Assembly (NCBI GenBank): GCA_963576565.1
Contig: OY755046.1
Span: 54,539,471 to 54,603,470, forward strand
From: Aspidapion aeneum
Taxonomy: Eukaryota > Arthropoda > Insecta > Coleoptera > Brentidae
Direction: 5' to 3'
Length of the DNA: 64,000 nt
The notes beneath the pieces were generated by a model, which saw only the letters and a list, made by a program, of their open reading frames with translations, was not told the DNA's origin and did no database searches. Positions 1 through 10,132 of this stretch are shown piece after piece (the stretch's first letter is position 1; the number at the start of each line of letters is the position of its first letter). Position numbers and translations under genes: made by a program.

Positions 1-80
1 GCTATTTTTGATGTTTATTCATGAAATATGTGAAAAAAATATACAAAAATCTTAGGCTTGGGGGGGGCCCATGATAATTG
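1..80. mobile_element. Truncated hAT-type MITE fragment (CAGTGGCG family)
   Basis: The sequence matches, in reverse complement, the interior shared by the MITEs at 3090, 4788, 35267, 39776 and 44677: a stretch reading roughly 'atgaaatatgtg' followed by a G-run and 'ggccca'. It is cut by the window edge, so its ends and target duplication cannot be judged. Confidence 0.5.
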
Positions 81-303
81 GGTCAAAAGTCCATCCATCA
101 CATCCTTACAACAAAATAGAAAATACATAGCATCTGACCATCCGCATTCGCAGGTCCAGGTTGATGTCACGGGAGGTAAAAACTGTTTCATGTTTATGAA
201 CGCCTTTCTCGCTTGTTTAATTCGAGACCTAATTTCTATTTTGGGATGGCACTTGCAATTGACGTTTGTACAAAAATATACCCAAATATTTGAACGTTTT
301 AAC

Positions 304-516
304 TTATTCTAAGATGCGCCCATTTACTGTTAAGTTGGGGATAATATTTGTTTTTGCAAACGCTAGTAATTTTGTCTTTGTTGGTTTGATGTATAAACGA
401 TGTTCTTCGCTATATTGAACTATACGTTCCATCATAAAGTGTAGGTCCTCTATATTATCTGCAAGAATTACGGTCATGGATATTATTATTTGTTGATTGA
501 GAAAAGTTAATTTCAA
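304..516 (-). pseudogene. Non-LTR retrotransposon (LINE) reverse transcriptase fragment
   Basis: A 70-codon open stretch on the minus strand resembles the part of a LINE reverse transcriptase just after the catalytic YADD motif. It reads 'ADNIEDLHFMMERIVQYSEE', then a lysine/threonine-rich segment and 'LTVNGRILE', a pattern common in Jockey/RTE-like RTs. The YADD box itself is not recognisable and no flanking RT, endonuclease or tail is seen, so this is a dead fragment. I infer LINE origin from the motif; the clade is not determined. Confidence 0.55.
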
Positions 517-751
517 TTGTTAAGTCGTGTTACTTGTCTACACTGTAAACGCGGTTGTAATAATAGCAAGCTTTCAAGTTGGCTTCGGGCGAAATCGTGC
601 CCTCTTCGTGTTCTACGCAATGCAGACGAGCCCGCTTTGAAAGATCGAATAACATTAATTCGGATAAGGATGGGTGCCTTTTTAAACAAAGAGAATAAAG
701 AATAGAGTATATTCTACGTTTAATATAAAATTTTGAATAGTTTGAATTCAA

Positions 752-1855
752 AATTTTGTAAAACCAAAGGATTAGATTTAGATTATAATTGAATTATTAA
801 AAACTTAAAACTACTTAAATATTTGGACCCAAATACGTTTAATCTTGTTTAGGTAGGATTTTAAATAGGTATAAAATGCGTTTGATTTAATTTTATCGAG
901 TTTCTTATTACCTACAAGTTGAATTATTTGTTTGGATAATATAAATTCAAAAAGACCTTAGTATAAAAAACAGTAGGAATCCGACAGAAAGTAGGTATTG
1001 CTAGATTATAATAAACAACATTTGAGGTTTACAATATAAAAATTAAAATGAACCAAAACCTAGAGTTTAAATTATTATTATTTATGAAGATACACTAAAA
1101 ATTAAAGATTGACTTTAAAATGGTTCTGATTGTTATTTAAAGTAACTATAAATATATTAAGCACCTTTGTACATGAAGACAGCAGACATGAATCTGACTT
1201 TAAATTTCAATAATGAGGTTAAAACCTCGTGTGTATAATGTTAACAAAGTCTAAATCAAAGTTAGTTGAAGTTGTTATTATTGATCAACCGAAATCTTAA
1301 ACTGTTAGTTGAAGAAAAAGTTATTAGGTAGATATATAGATAAAGCTTTGACAGATGAATTAGGATAGGTAATATGGATGAAGGTGTTCATCTCTTTTCA
1401 TATTAAAAATCAACGCATTTAAATTCAAAAGATACCATCTTTAGGTATCTGTGCAAAACTGGCAACTGGCTAAACTTGAGTCTTGACAACAATAATTAAA
1501 TCAATGAAATTCGTAATCCAAAACTTAACCATGTTAAGAAAATATTAATTCTCGTAAAACTCGCAGTGCAGAATCTAGAGAAATTTGAATAATAAATAAA
1601 CAAAATAGTTAAAACAAAATATTAAAAAAGCAAATCATTATAGGTATACTTATGGATGGTAACTGATTAAAATCATGGGCGTACGTTGCATAAAATTAAG
1701 GGCGGGGACAAATGCAAAAATTTTAAAATAGGATTGGTATTTATTAAAATAAACATAAAAAACGAAAACGAAAAAACGACCATATTTAAATCTTAACCTA
1801 TTACGCTGGATCTTTATCGAATCTGCTTAATACTTCTTCTTCTACTTGTTTGTTT
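752..1855. other. AT-rich stretch, nothing recognised
   Basis: No convincing ORF, tandem repeat or terminal inverted repeat was seen on either strand. It is probably decayed intergenic sequence. Confidence 0.5.
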
Positions 1856-1859
1856 GCAC

Positions 1860-2495
1860 AAACCGCTGAATCTATTCTATTCTATTTCTATCAAGTTTTG
1901 ACTCTGCGTCGAGCACTAAAAGCACGGATCACCAAATAGATCGTTCTACGGTATTGTTGTACACCCAATTTCAAAAAATCGGTGTACACTCAGCATGCAC
2001 AAACAGCTGAATCTATCCCCTGTTATTGTTGATCCTAACCAAGTTTTAACTCTGCGTCGAGCACTAAAAGCACGGATCACCAAATAGATAGATCGTTCTA
2101 CGGTATTGTTGGACACCCAATAACAAAAAAATCGATATACACTCAGCATGCACAAACCGCTGAGTCTATCCCCTGTCATTGTGGATCTTAACCAAGTTTT
2201 AACTCTGCGTCGAGCACTAAAAGCAAGGATCACCAAATAGATCGTACTACGGTATTGTTGTACACCCAATTTCAAAAAAATCGGTGTATACTCAGGATGC
2301 ACAAACCGCTGAGTCTATCCCCTGTCATTGTTGATCTTAATCAAGTTTTAACTCTCCGTCGAGCACTAAAAGCAAGGATCACGAAATAGATCGTTCTACG
2401 GTATTGATAAACCGCTGAATCTATTCCCTGTTATTGTCTATCTTAACCAAATGGATTATTCTACAGTATTGTTGTACACCCAATTTCAAAAAAAT
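1860..2495. repeat. Tandem repeat, unit about 150 bp, roughly four copies
   Basis: The block 'ctgcgtcgagcactaaaagc' recurs at about 1904, 2052, 2205 and (one mismatch) 2353, giving spacings near 148-153 bp. Each unit also contains 'aaccgctga.tctat' and 'ttgttgtacacccaattt'. The last unit is truncated, with a deletion near 2405. The minus-strand open frame 1946-2302 only reflects the repeat. Confidence 0.85.
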
Positions 2496-3089
2496 CTGAT
2501 ACGTCATAATATTGACATGCCTTTGATAGAATAACATTGAAATGCAATTAACTTTTGGGAACTTTTTGACAATTCGTACCAGTTTTTTTTAAAATTAGGT
2601 CTACATCGCAATGCTAGCAAAATATGTAAAGCAGTTTTTATTGATTGGGAAAAAAAATCCGCTTGCTTTACAACTCCTGCTACTTTTAAACTTTTTAACT
2701 CCTCCTTATTATTATTTCGATTTTTCGCAAGTTGTAGCATAATCCAGCCTCATGGTTAAGCCGGTTTAAATGATAAAATTATATATATAAAATATCATTC
2801 AGCTAATTTTAGGGTAGGACCAGAATGGCCAAACCTTAAAAATTGATATTTTAAAAACTATACAGTTTATCAACAAAAGTATCGAGTGGCAGTATGGTAA
2901 GAGTATAGAGATGCGAAAAGCTACACCCTGTATTAAGATTCAGAAAAAACGAATTTTAGAGTAGGAAATCCAAAAAGACCAAAATGGCCAAACTATGGAA
3001 ATTCATATTTTAAAAACTATATACTTTATGAAGAAAAGCACTGAGTTGCAGTATGATAGAGAGGCCATAGAGATGCGAAAAAAACACAC

Positions 3090-3273
3090 CATGGGCGCAC
3101 CCAAGGGGGGGCGCTCGGGGCCCGTGCCCCCCATAAGCCTTAGATTTGTTTACATATTTTCCACATATTTCATAAAAAAAAACAAAAAATAGCTTAAAAT
3201 TTTACATCGTGAGGCTTTGCCCCCCCCAAGAGGCCTCGGGCCCTCCCAAAACATATTCCTGCGTGCGCCACTG
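3090..3273. mobile_element. hAT-type MITE inside a satellite monomer
   Basis: Degraded left end 'catgggcgcaccc' and right end 'gcgtgcgccactg' form imperfect inverted termini of the CAGTGGCG family. The interior has long G and C runs and the shared core 'acatattttccacatattt'. Flanks carry similar 'cacacc' sequence on both sides, but an exact 8-bp duplication is not clear. Confidence 0.6.
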
Positions 3274-3606
3274 CCACACCATAAGTTAAGTAACAAAAAA
3301 ACGTTATTTACCGAATTTGAGGGTTGGGAATCCCATCCCATAAGAACAAAATGGCCAAACTTTGAAAACTCATATTTCAAAAACTAAGTATATAGTTTCT
3401 CAATAAAAGCACCAAGTTGCAGTATGGTAGGGCCATAGTGATGCGAAAAAACCGCACCCTGCGTTAAGATTCGGAAAACCGTCATTTAGCTAATTTTAGG
3501 GTAGGGAATAGGTGAGACCGAAATGGCCAAATTTTGAAACTTCATATTTTAAAAACTATATCGCTTATCAACTAAAGCACCGAGTTGCAGTATGGTAGAG
3601 CCATAG

Positions 3607-3908
3607 CAAGGGCGGATCCAGAGGTGCTTCTCGGAGGGGGGGGGGGCACTTTATGTGACATTCTCTGTTGGTAAAAGACGGTATATATTTTTTTAAGTAG
3701 CATTTATTTGAATTAGTCAGTGGTTGTAATTTCGATGATAATAACAATAGACACTTTCATGCGCCGCAGGCAAAAATTTTGAATTTTTATTAGCAAAAAC
3801 ATAACTTTTTACTCATTTTTTGTATATTCAAAAAATTCTCGGGGGGGGGGGCAAGTGCCCCTAGTATGCAAGTGCCCCTGGTGCCCCCCCCCCCTGGATC
3901 CGCCACTG
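3607..3908. mobile_element. hAT-type MITE, CAGTGGCGGATCC subfamily
   Basis: Left end 'caagggcggatccag' and right end 'ctggatccgccactg' are inverted repeats. Flanks 'agccatag' (3599-3606) and 'aggaatag' (3909-3916) look like a diverged 8-bp target duplication (6 of 8). The interior shares 'gccgcaggc' and adjacent sequence with the element at 6550-6826, in opposite orientation. Confidence 0.7.
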
Positions 3909-4787
3909 AGGAATAGTGACTCGAAAAAACCACACCCTGAGTTAAAATGTTAAAAATCGTAATTTAGCGAATTTTAGGATATAGAATCCCATGAAACGAA
4001 AATGGCCAAACTTTGAAAATTCATATTTTAAAAACTATCTAGTTTATCAAAAAAAGCACCGAGTTGCAGTATGTTAGGGCCATAGATATGCGAACAGACC
4101 ACGCCCTGAGTTAAGATTTGGAAAAACGTCATTAAGCGAATTTTAGGATAAGACCAAAATGGCCAAATTTTGAAAATTCATATTTCAAAAACTACCTATA
4201 GGTATCTACAGTTTATCAAAATAAGCACCGAGTTTGCAGAATGGTAAGGCAAAAGAGATATAAAAAACCACACTCTGAGTTATGATTCGCAAAAACTTCA
4301 TTTTGCGAATTTTAGGGTAGGGAATCCTACAAGACCAAAATGGCCACATTTTCAAAATTTATATTTTAAAAACTATACAGTTTACCAACCAAAGCACCGA
4401 GTTGCAGTATGGTGGGACCATAGAGATGCGAAAAAACCACACCCTGCGTTAAGATTCGGAAAAACGTCATTTAGCGAATTTTAGGGTAGGGAATCCCATA
4501 AGACAAAAATGGCCAAACTTTGAAAAGTCATATTTAAAAAACTATACAGTTTATCAACAAAAGCACCGAGTTGCAGTATGGTGGGGCCATAGAGATGCGA
4601 AAAAACCACACCCTGAGTTAGGATTCGGAAAAACGTCATTTAGCGAATTTTAGGGTAGGGAATCCCATAAGACAAAAATGGCCAAACTTTGAAAATTCAT
4701 ATTTAAAAAACTATACAGTTTATCAACAAAAGCACCGAGTTGCAGTATGGTGGGGCCATAGAGATGCGAAAAAACCACACCCTGAGT

Positions 4788-4970
4788 CATTATATGGGAA
4801 GGGCCTGGGGGGCCCGGGCCCCCCCCGAAGCTAAGATTTTTTTTGATATTTTCCACATATTTCATGAATACAAACATAAAGTAGCATAAAATACAGCCTC
4901 ATGAGGTCTCGCCCCCCCCCCCAAAACTGTCTCGGGCCCACCCCGAAACTTTTTTCTATATACGCCACTG
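4788..4970. mobile_element. hAT-type MITE with perfect 8-bp target duplication
   Basis: The 183-bp insert ends in 'tacgccactg' and is flanked by identical CCCTGAGT at 4780-4787 and 4971-4978. That sequence belongs to the satellite monomer, so the empty site is known from neighbouring monomers. An 8-bp duplication and a CACTG end fit the hAT superfamily. The left end (cattatatggg) has decayed. Confidence 0.85.
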
Positions 4971-5490
4971 CCCTGAGTTATGATTCGGAAAAACGTCTCT
5001 TAAGACCAAAATGGCCAAACTTTGAAAATTCATATTTCAAAAATTATTCAGTTTATTAAAATAGGCACCGAGTTGCAGTATGGTAGGGCAATAGAGATGT
5101 AAAAAAACTACACCCTGAGTTAAGATTAGCAAAAACGTCCTTTTGCGAATTTTAGAGTAGGGAATCCTGCAAGACCAAAATGGCCAAATTTTGAAAATTT
5201 ATATTTTAAAAACTATATAGCTTATCAAGAAAAGGACCTAGTTGCAGTATGGTAGGGTAATAGAGATCCAAAAAAACCACACCCCGACTTAAGATTCGGA
5301 AAAACGTCATTTAGCGAATTTTAGGTTAGGGTATATCCCATGAGGCCAAAATGCCCAAATTTTGAAAATTCATATTTTAAAAACTATACAGTTTATCAAC
5401 AAAAGCATCGGAGTTGCATTATGATGTGGCCATAAAGATGCGAAAAACCCATACCCTGACGCCCTGAGTTAAGATTCTGAAAAACGTCAT

Positions 5491-6304
5491 TTAGCTAACA
5501 AAAGAACCATGTGTAATAATAAATTAGGTAAAACAAGACTCGAAAATATATAAAAAATATGATTTAAATCAACAAAAAGAAAAATTATGCCAAAGAACAA
5601 TTAGTGGAAATAAAGATTTTTACGAAGATGCGGAAGATACATTAAAAACTAACGAGATCTCTAAATATAATAACATAACTTACGATTTTTCATAAATTGC
5701 TGTTGTTGTTATTCAACCACCATCTTGCAAAATCACCTTTCCCATCACACATAATAAAACACTCAATAAAAATATTCTTGAAATTTCTGACGAAGCTCAA
5801 AACTGAACACCTGCTCAAAATTTACCCAATAACAGACATCTCCATCCCGCAACCCCACCTATGAATCGAACAACCAATGAGACAAATATATAGGCGGAGC
5901 GAAACGAAATTGGTAACAGGAGACAAGCAACAAACAGTAAATAAGCTTCAAAATCAGTAAACGGTAGGATGTGAAATTCTATTGGCTGATTTCGATATCT
6001 CTTTATTGTTTCTGATCGCCTCATAGACCTACTTGATTTTCCTTCAAATGTTATTCAACTGTTGTGTTGTTGCTAGGGGATGTTGACTCCAAAAAGTTGG
6101 GTTATTAATTCGATTATCAGTGACGGCACAATTTTAGGATTAAGGTGGGCGAGCTTGATCAACCCCCCCTCTTTATTTTTAAAGGACGCCTGTGATAAAC
6201 GTTTTAAAAACCTGGCGAATGCGTCCTTAGTTAGTTGGTTCAAATCAATAAAGATTTTTAGCTGCGCAGAAGAAATACTATATTTTTGAACAGTCCCTTT
6301 CCTG
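5491..6304. other. Unique-looking stretch, nothing recognised
   Basis: The region past the satellite array has two CCAAT-like boxes (5874 and 5980 areas) in a slightly GC-richer patch, but no ORF or repeat I can support. The small open frames here look random. Confidence 0.4.
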
Positions 6305-6549
6305 GTGTAGGGTAGAGTGGGGGAATGGGAGCCACCTAAGAAAGAAGTGCTATAAAAACTTCTAAATTTTTTTTTCGGAAATTTGCCCTGATGACGTTCA
6401 TTACTGTATGTTTTGCAACTTATGACTTTAAAGTGTTAGAAGAAGAAGATAAGAAATTACTTTATACTTCTATTTAAAAAAAGTGCATTTTGCTCCCATT
6501 ACACGCATAAGGGGGAAATATGAACCATAATTTAGTTTCTATTTTCTAG

Positions 6550-6826
6550 CAGTGGCGGATCCAGGGGAAGGGGGGCAGAGGGACCCGGTATCCTCCTCCC
6601 AGCCAGAATATAACTTATATTTTAGTTAAGCAGCATCACTTATTTAAATGTTTTTCCCAAATTCTACTTAATTTTTAAAAATATTTCGCCTGCGGCGCCA
6701 TAAATCTCCTCTAGATACTAAATTTAACACCTCAGATCTATCAAAAACCGATTATAAAAATTATTTGATATTTGCTGCCACTTTGGCCCCTCCCCCTGGA
6801 AATCCTTGGTTCATTGATCACCACTG
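6550..6826. mobile_element. hAT-type MITE with perfect 8-bp target duplication
   Basis: The 277-bp element starts 'cagtggcggatccag' and ends 'tgatcaccactg', flanked by identical TTTTCTAG at 6542-6549 and 6827-6834. It is the reverse-orientation relative of 3607-3908 (shared 'cgcctgcggcgc'). No coding capacity. Confidence 0.9.
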
Positions 6827-6871
6827 TTTTCTAGTAAAAATAAACAATTAATTAAAATTTAAACTTTTAAT

Positions 6872-7279
6872 TCAGCAGAAAAGTACTTGGAAATTATCTT
6901 TTACAAAACTCAAGAAACATAATAATATTTTAAAAAATCTTACTGTTTTTTTAAACAAAAGTCGCAAGTGTATTGCCATTTTCAATGCCGGAACATTCAG
7001 AATGTGTCGATATACCGCACACAGTGCACCTGAACCAGAGTTCTTTTTCTTTACCAAGATCGTTACATAGAACACAGCGATTTTGTTACATTCAGTGGCT
7101 GCTTTTCTGATGCTTTGACCACCTTCTACCAAACGGAAAGCTCTCTGCAGATCTTCTAGTGACCAGGCAGACCAGGAGGCCTTTTCGGTTTTCTGGACTT
7201 CTTTCGAGGCATCTGAAACATTGAAACAATGACAATGTAGTTTGCGGTAATGAGAGCCGATGCGGGCTATGGGAGCCAC
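6872..7279 (-). pseudogene. Transposase relic with psq-type helix-turn-helix (pogo-like)
   Basis: Open for 135 codons on the minus strand. Around residues 40-70 it reads 'WSLEDLQRAFRLVEGGQSIR' followed by 'KAATECNKI'. This is the pipsqueak-type HTH used by pogo-like transposases to bind their termini. Just upstream in another frame is 'MPRKKSRK', the usual basic start of such proteins, which implies a frameshift. Nothing downstream resembles the DDE core. It lies within the putative element 6308-7660. Family membership follows from the HTH pattern; function is lost. Confidence 0.55.
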
Positions 7280-7704
7280 TTGGCTCTCATTACCCCATAT
7301 GATGAACTTGCTTAATTTGGGATTATTAAAAATAGAAGGGTATTTTTTTTATTTAAAATAAACGAAGCTTCCTGGAATACCGACATTAGTAAATTACCTG
7401 CCACAAAATTTATTTAAAAGTAGTAAACATAGAAGTACTTACCACGTGTGTCTAGATATAAAAGTAATGAAAACAAGCAGCGCTCCCGTACACTATCGAC
7501 CACAAACTGACAAGCTTACGCAGGTGGCTGGGGCTAGTAGGGCGAGCAAGCCAAAGCCTTGGGTGCGTTCGGATATGTCTGATTGTTATCCAGGGATGAG
7601 TAACCGTGGTGGCTCCTATTACCCAACGGTTCCAATTACCCGCCGCTCCCCTACTCATATCGTATACGATATCGTCAAGGGAATCCAACCGATTTGCTGA
7701 AGCC

Positions 7705-8415
7705 GGTATTTTTAGGATTGGATGTTGGGCAATTACTTCATTTCTCTCTCTTTTTTGTTGTGCCAGTCAGACAGTGACGGAATTGGAAAACACGTGCTTT
7801 AATTCATAACCGGCATTTCTGAGAACATTAACGGACTTAATTCCCCAATATGTGGCAGTGATCTTTGGCTTTTAAGAACTTCATCAGATTGGAATTTAAA
7901 AAAAAAACTTAGAAATATAAATAATATAAACATAACATAGATACCAGGCCATAACCACAAAAATGTCCATTGTTACATCTGTAGGTTGACTACAAACACA
8001 GGGATACAAATGCTTATACAAAAACATAAAAGTGGTCTTTAACTTGATATTACAGATAAAAAAAATGCTCCGACCTCCTCTGGGTGCACCCATGCAAATT
8101 ATTTTTTTTACCATAGTCAAATAGTGGTCAATCAAAGATTCCTACGTTCTAATGTATTTAAGTAAAAGTATCGAACAAACCTAATCTGGTGATATGTGAC
8201 TAATCCCTTCTTGTAAGGCTTAACAGAGGCTATCGACAAAACCTGCACACTGTAACAAAGGATTCCACACTTTAAATATAATGACCATTTTTTATACCGC
8301 AAGTACTTACCAATAGGGCTAGGATCACTGCATCACAAAGACGACAGGCTTCCAGGATGCAGTGACCCTAAATGAGGCAACTTTACAACCACCCTTTGTG
8401 CCACGGCAAAAATTC
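7705..8415. other. Stretch without recognised features
   Basis: Nothing convincing here. A short 'gggtgcaccca' patch near 8080-8092 could be a shred of a CAGTGGCG-family MITE. Confidence 0.35.
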
Positions 8416-8418
8416 TAA

Positions 8419-10024
8419 GAGCCGGTTCATCAATGGAGGGTTACCCCTCGAGTTAGAGATAGCCCTGGGTTAAAGTTGTCCAAGGTTAAATGAAAACTCG
8501 AGGGTTAACCCTAGGCTAACTTGACCCGCGCTCGAACGGCAGGGTAGCGTATTTAGCTCTGGGTTAACGTGAAAATTTCCAATTATTTTGAAGTGTTTTT
8601 TTTTATTTTGGTTGATTTTTCTCAAAAGCATAACATTTAACTTGTGTACTTCAATTTTTGTGTTAAATATGATGCTCCGAAATTTTTAAAACACCAGCGA
8701 TACTTTTTATGGTGTGAGGCTGAGATGATGGTATTCCCCACAGATATGAAGATTTTTGCAATGGGAGCATTCTACCAAGCAAGCCAAAAAAAATATTCTT
8801 TTTTCTATGAGCAAGATCATCAACAGAGCTATACCTAATATGTGTAGGTACCGAGCCACAATATAGACCCACTGGCGGTCGTAGCGGAAGGGCTGCAAGG
8901 CCCACTCACATATGAATCTTCAACAATATGTGTACCAGGTTTATTATAATTACTAATTTATGTATATAATTTAAAAACTTTTAATATGTATTTAAAAATG
9001 CAAAATAAAAAGTGAATGTATATTTCAAACACTGTTTTTTAAATTTTTATTTGGTAGTCCCTGAAAAATGACTATTAAGTTCTTTTGTTATACAACAGTA
9101 TTTTAGGAATCAGAAATAATCAACAATTAAATTTATATATGTATTGTACGTAACATCATAATAAAATACTTAAATTATGGCAACATGCTAGAGCACTTTT
9201 ATAATTAAAAAAAAAATATGTTACAGAATAAATATTATATCACATCAAGGTTTTTAAACACTTTCTGGTCATCCAGGAAGCCTCTGGTTGCTCTGCACAG
9301 GGGGTTGTTTGTAAATCATTCATTCCGGGATAACAGGTTGATGTGTCAGAAACTAGTACCATTATATCTTGTTGATGTGCCTTATTGATATTTCTTTATT
9401 AAATTGTAGAAGTCTGTTGGTTTCCTTGTAAAAACATGACCTGTAACAAAAATAAAATACATATAGTAGTTTAAAAATAAACTTAAAAAATGCAGAATTA
9501 TGATCCAATACCAAAGATATTAATCCATTTGCTTTTAACTTATTTTATCTCTTAAATTATCTAGCTTTAATAGGTAGATAGGTACCTATAAATTCATTTT
9601 TATTTCAGGCTATAATTGATAGTTAAGTACAACAGAAACAATTTACAAAGTTGGAACTATCTACATGCTAATTTTTCTGTAGCTAAATTATTTTCATCAT
9701 ACATATAGTTGATACTAACTGGCTAGAGTTCAATAACTGAAGAAACTGAATAAGTTTATTCCAAATAATATTTTTTAACAAAACACCCGACACCAACAAT
9801 ACAAAAAAACATATGATTATAACCACAAAATGTCAAAAATTCCACAGACTATTAAATAAGAAGGGAAAACTTAGATGGTCGATTGTTACCAGCATTGCCA
9901 ACCTGCGAGTTTTGGAGCTCTGGGTTAAAATCGCGTGGATAAACACTCGAGGGTTACCCCAAGGTTAGAGTTGGCCCAGGGCTAGCTAACACGACGAGAT
10001 ACCCCGCCATTGATAAACCGGCCC
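8419..10024. mobile_element. PIF/Harbinger-like non-autonomous element, 1.6 kb
   Basis: Left end 'gagccggttcatcaatgg' pairs with right end 'ccattgataaaccggccc', and the similarity continues imperfectly for over 100 bp on each side, with several 'gggttaac/ctcgagggtta' subterminal motifs. Flanks are TAA at 8416-8418 and 10025-10027, the 3-bp TTA/TAA duplication typical of PIF/Harbinger. Internal open frames (8644-8905) do not resemble a Harbinger nuclease or Myb-like protein, so it appears non-autonomous. Confidence 0.7.
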
Positions 10025-10132
10025 TAAGCGTCTCACCACAAGTAACGCTACTCATCATTATCAGTAACCTTAAGCATCATATTTTCTCGGAAACAACCAC
10101 GTACGACTTAATATAGGTATCTGTAAGGGAAA

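Larger units (their letters stand above)
2760..5490. repeat. Satellite-like tandem array, unit about 170 bp, interrupted by MITEs
   Basis: Monomers share 'atggccaaactttgaaaatt', 'caccgagttgcagtatggt', 'gccatagagatgcgaaaaaa' and 'aaaaacgtcatttagcgaat'. Neighbouring uninterrupted units are spaced about 156-172 bp (for example 4339, 4510 and 4678, or 5006, 5178 and 5350). About a dozen units are visible. Three hAT-type MITEs (3090-3273, 3607-3908, 4788-4970) sit inside individual monomers, so the array is older than those insertions. No coding capacity. Confidence 0.9.
6308..7660. mobile_element. Probable pogo-like DNA transposon remnant
   Basis: Left side 'gtggggg.aatgggagccac' and right side 'gtggctcctattaccca' are roughly inverted and enclose a transposase relic with a psq-type helix-turn-helix. 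Exact ends and a TA target duplication are not clear, and a hAT MITE (6550-6826) is inserted inside. Assignment to the pogo branch is an inference from the HTH type. Confidence 0.4.

Noticed and set aside
1946..2302. 118-codon minus-strand ORF
   Set aside because: Translation of the ~150-bp tandem repeat; internal peptide repeats follow the DNA repeat.
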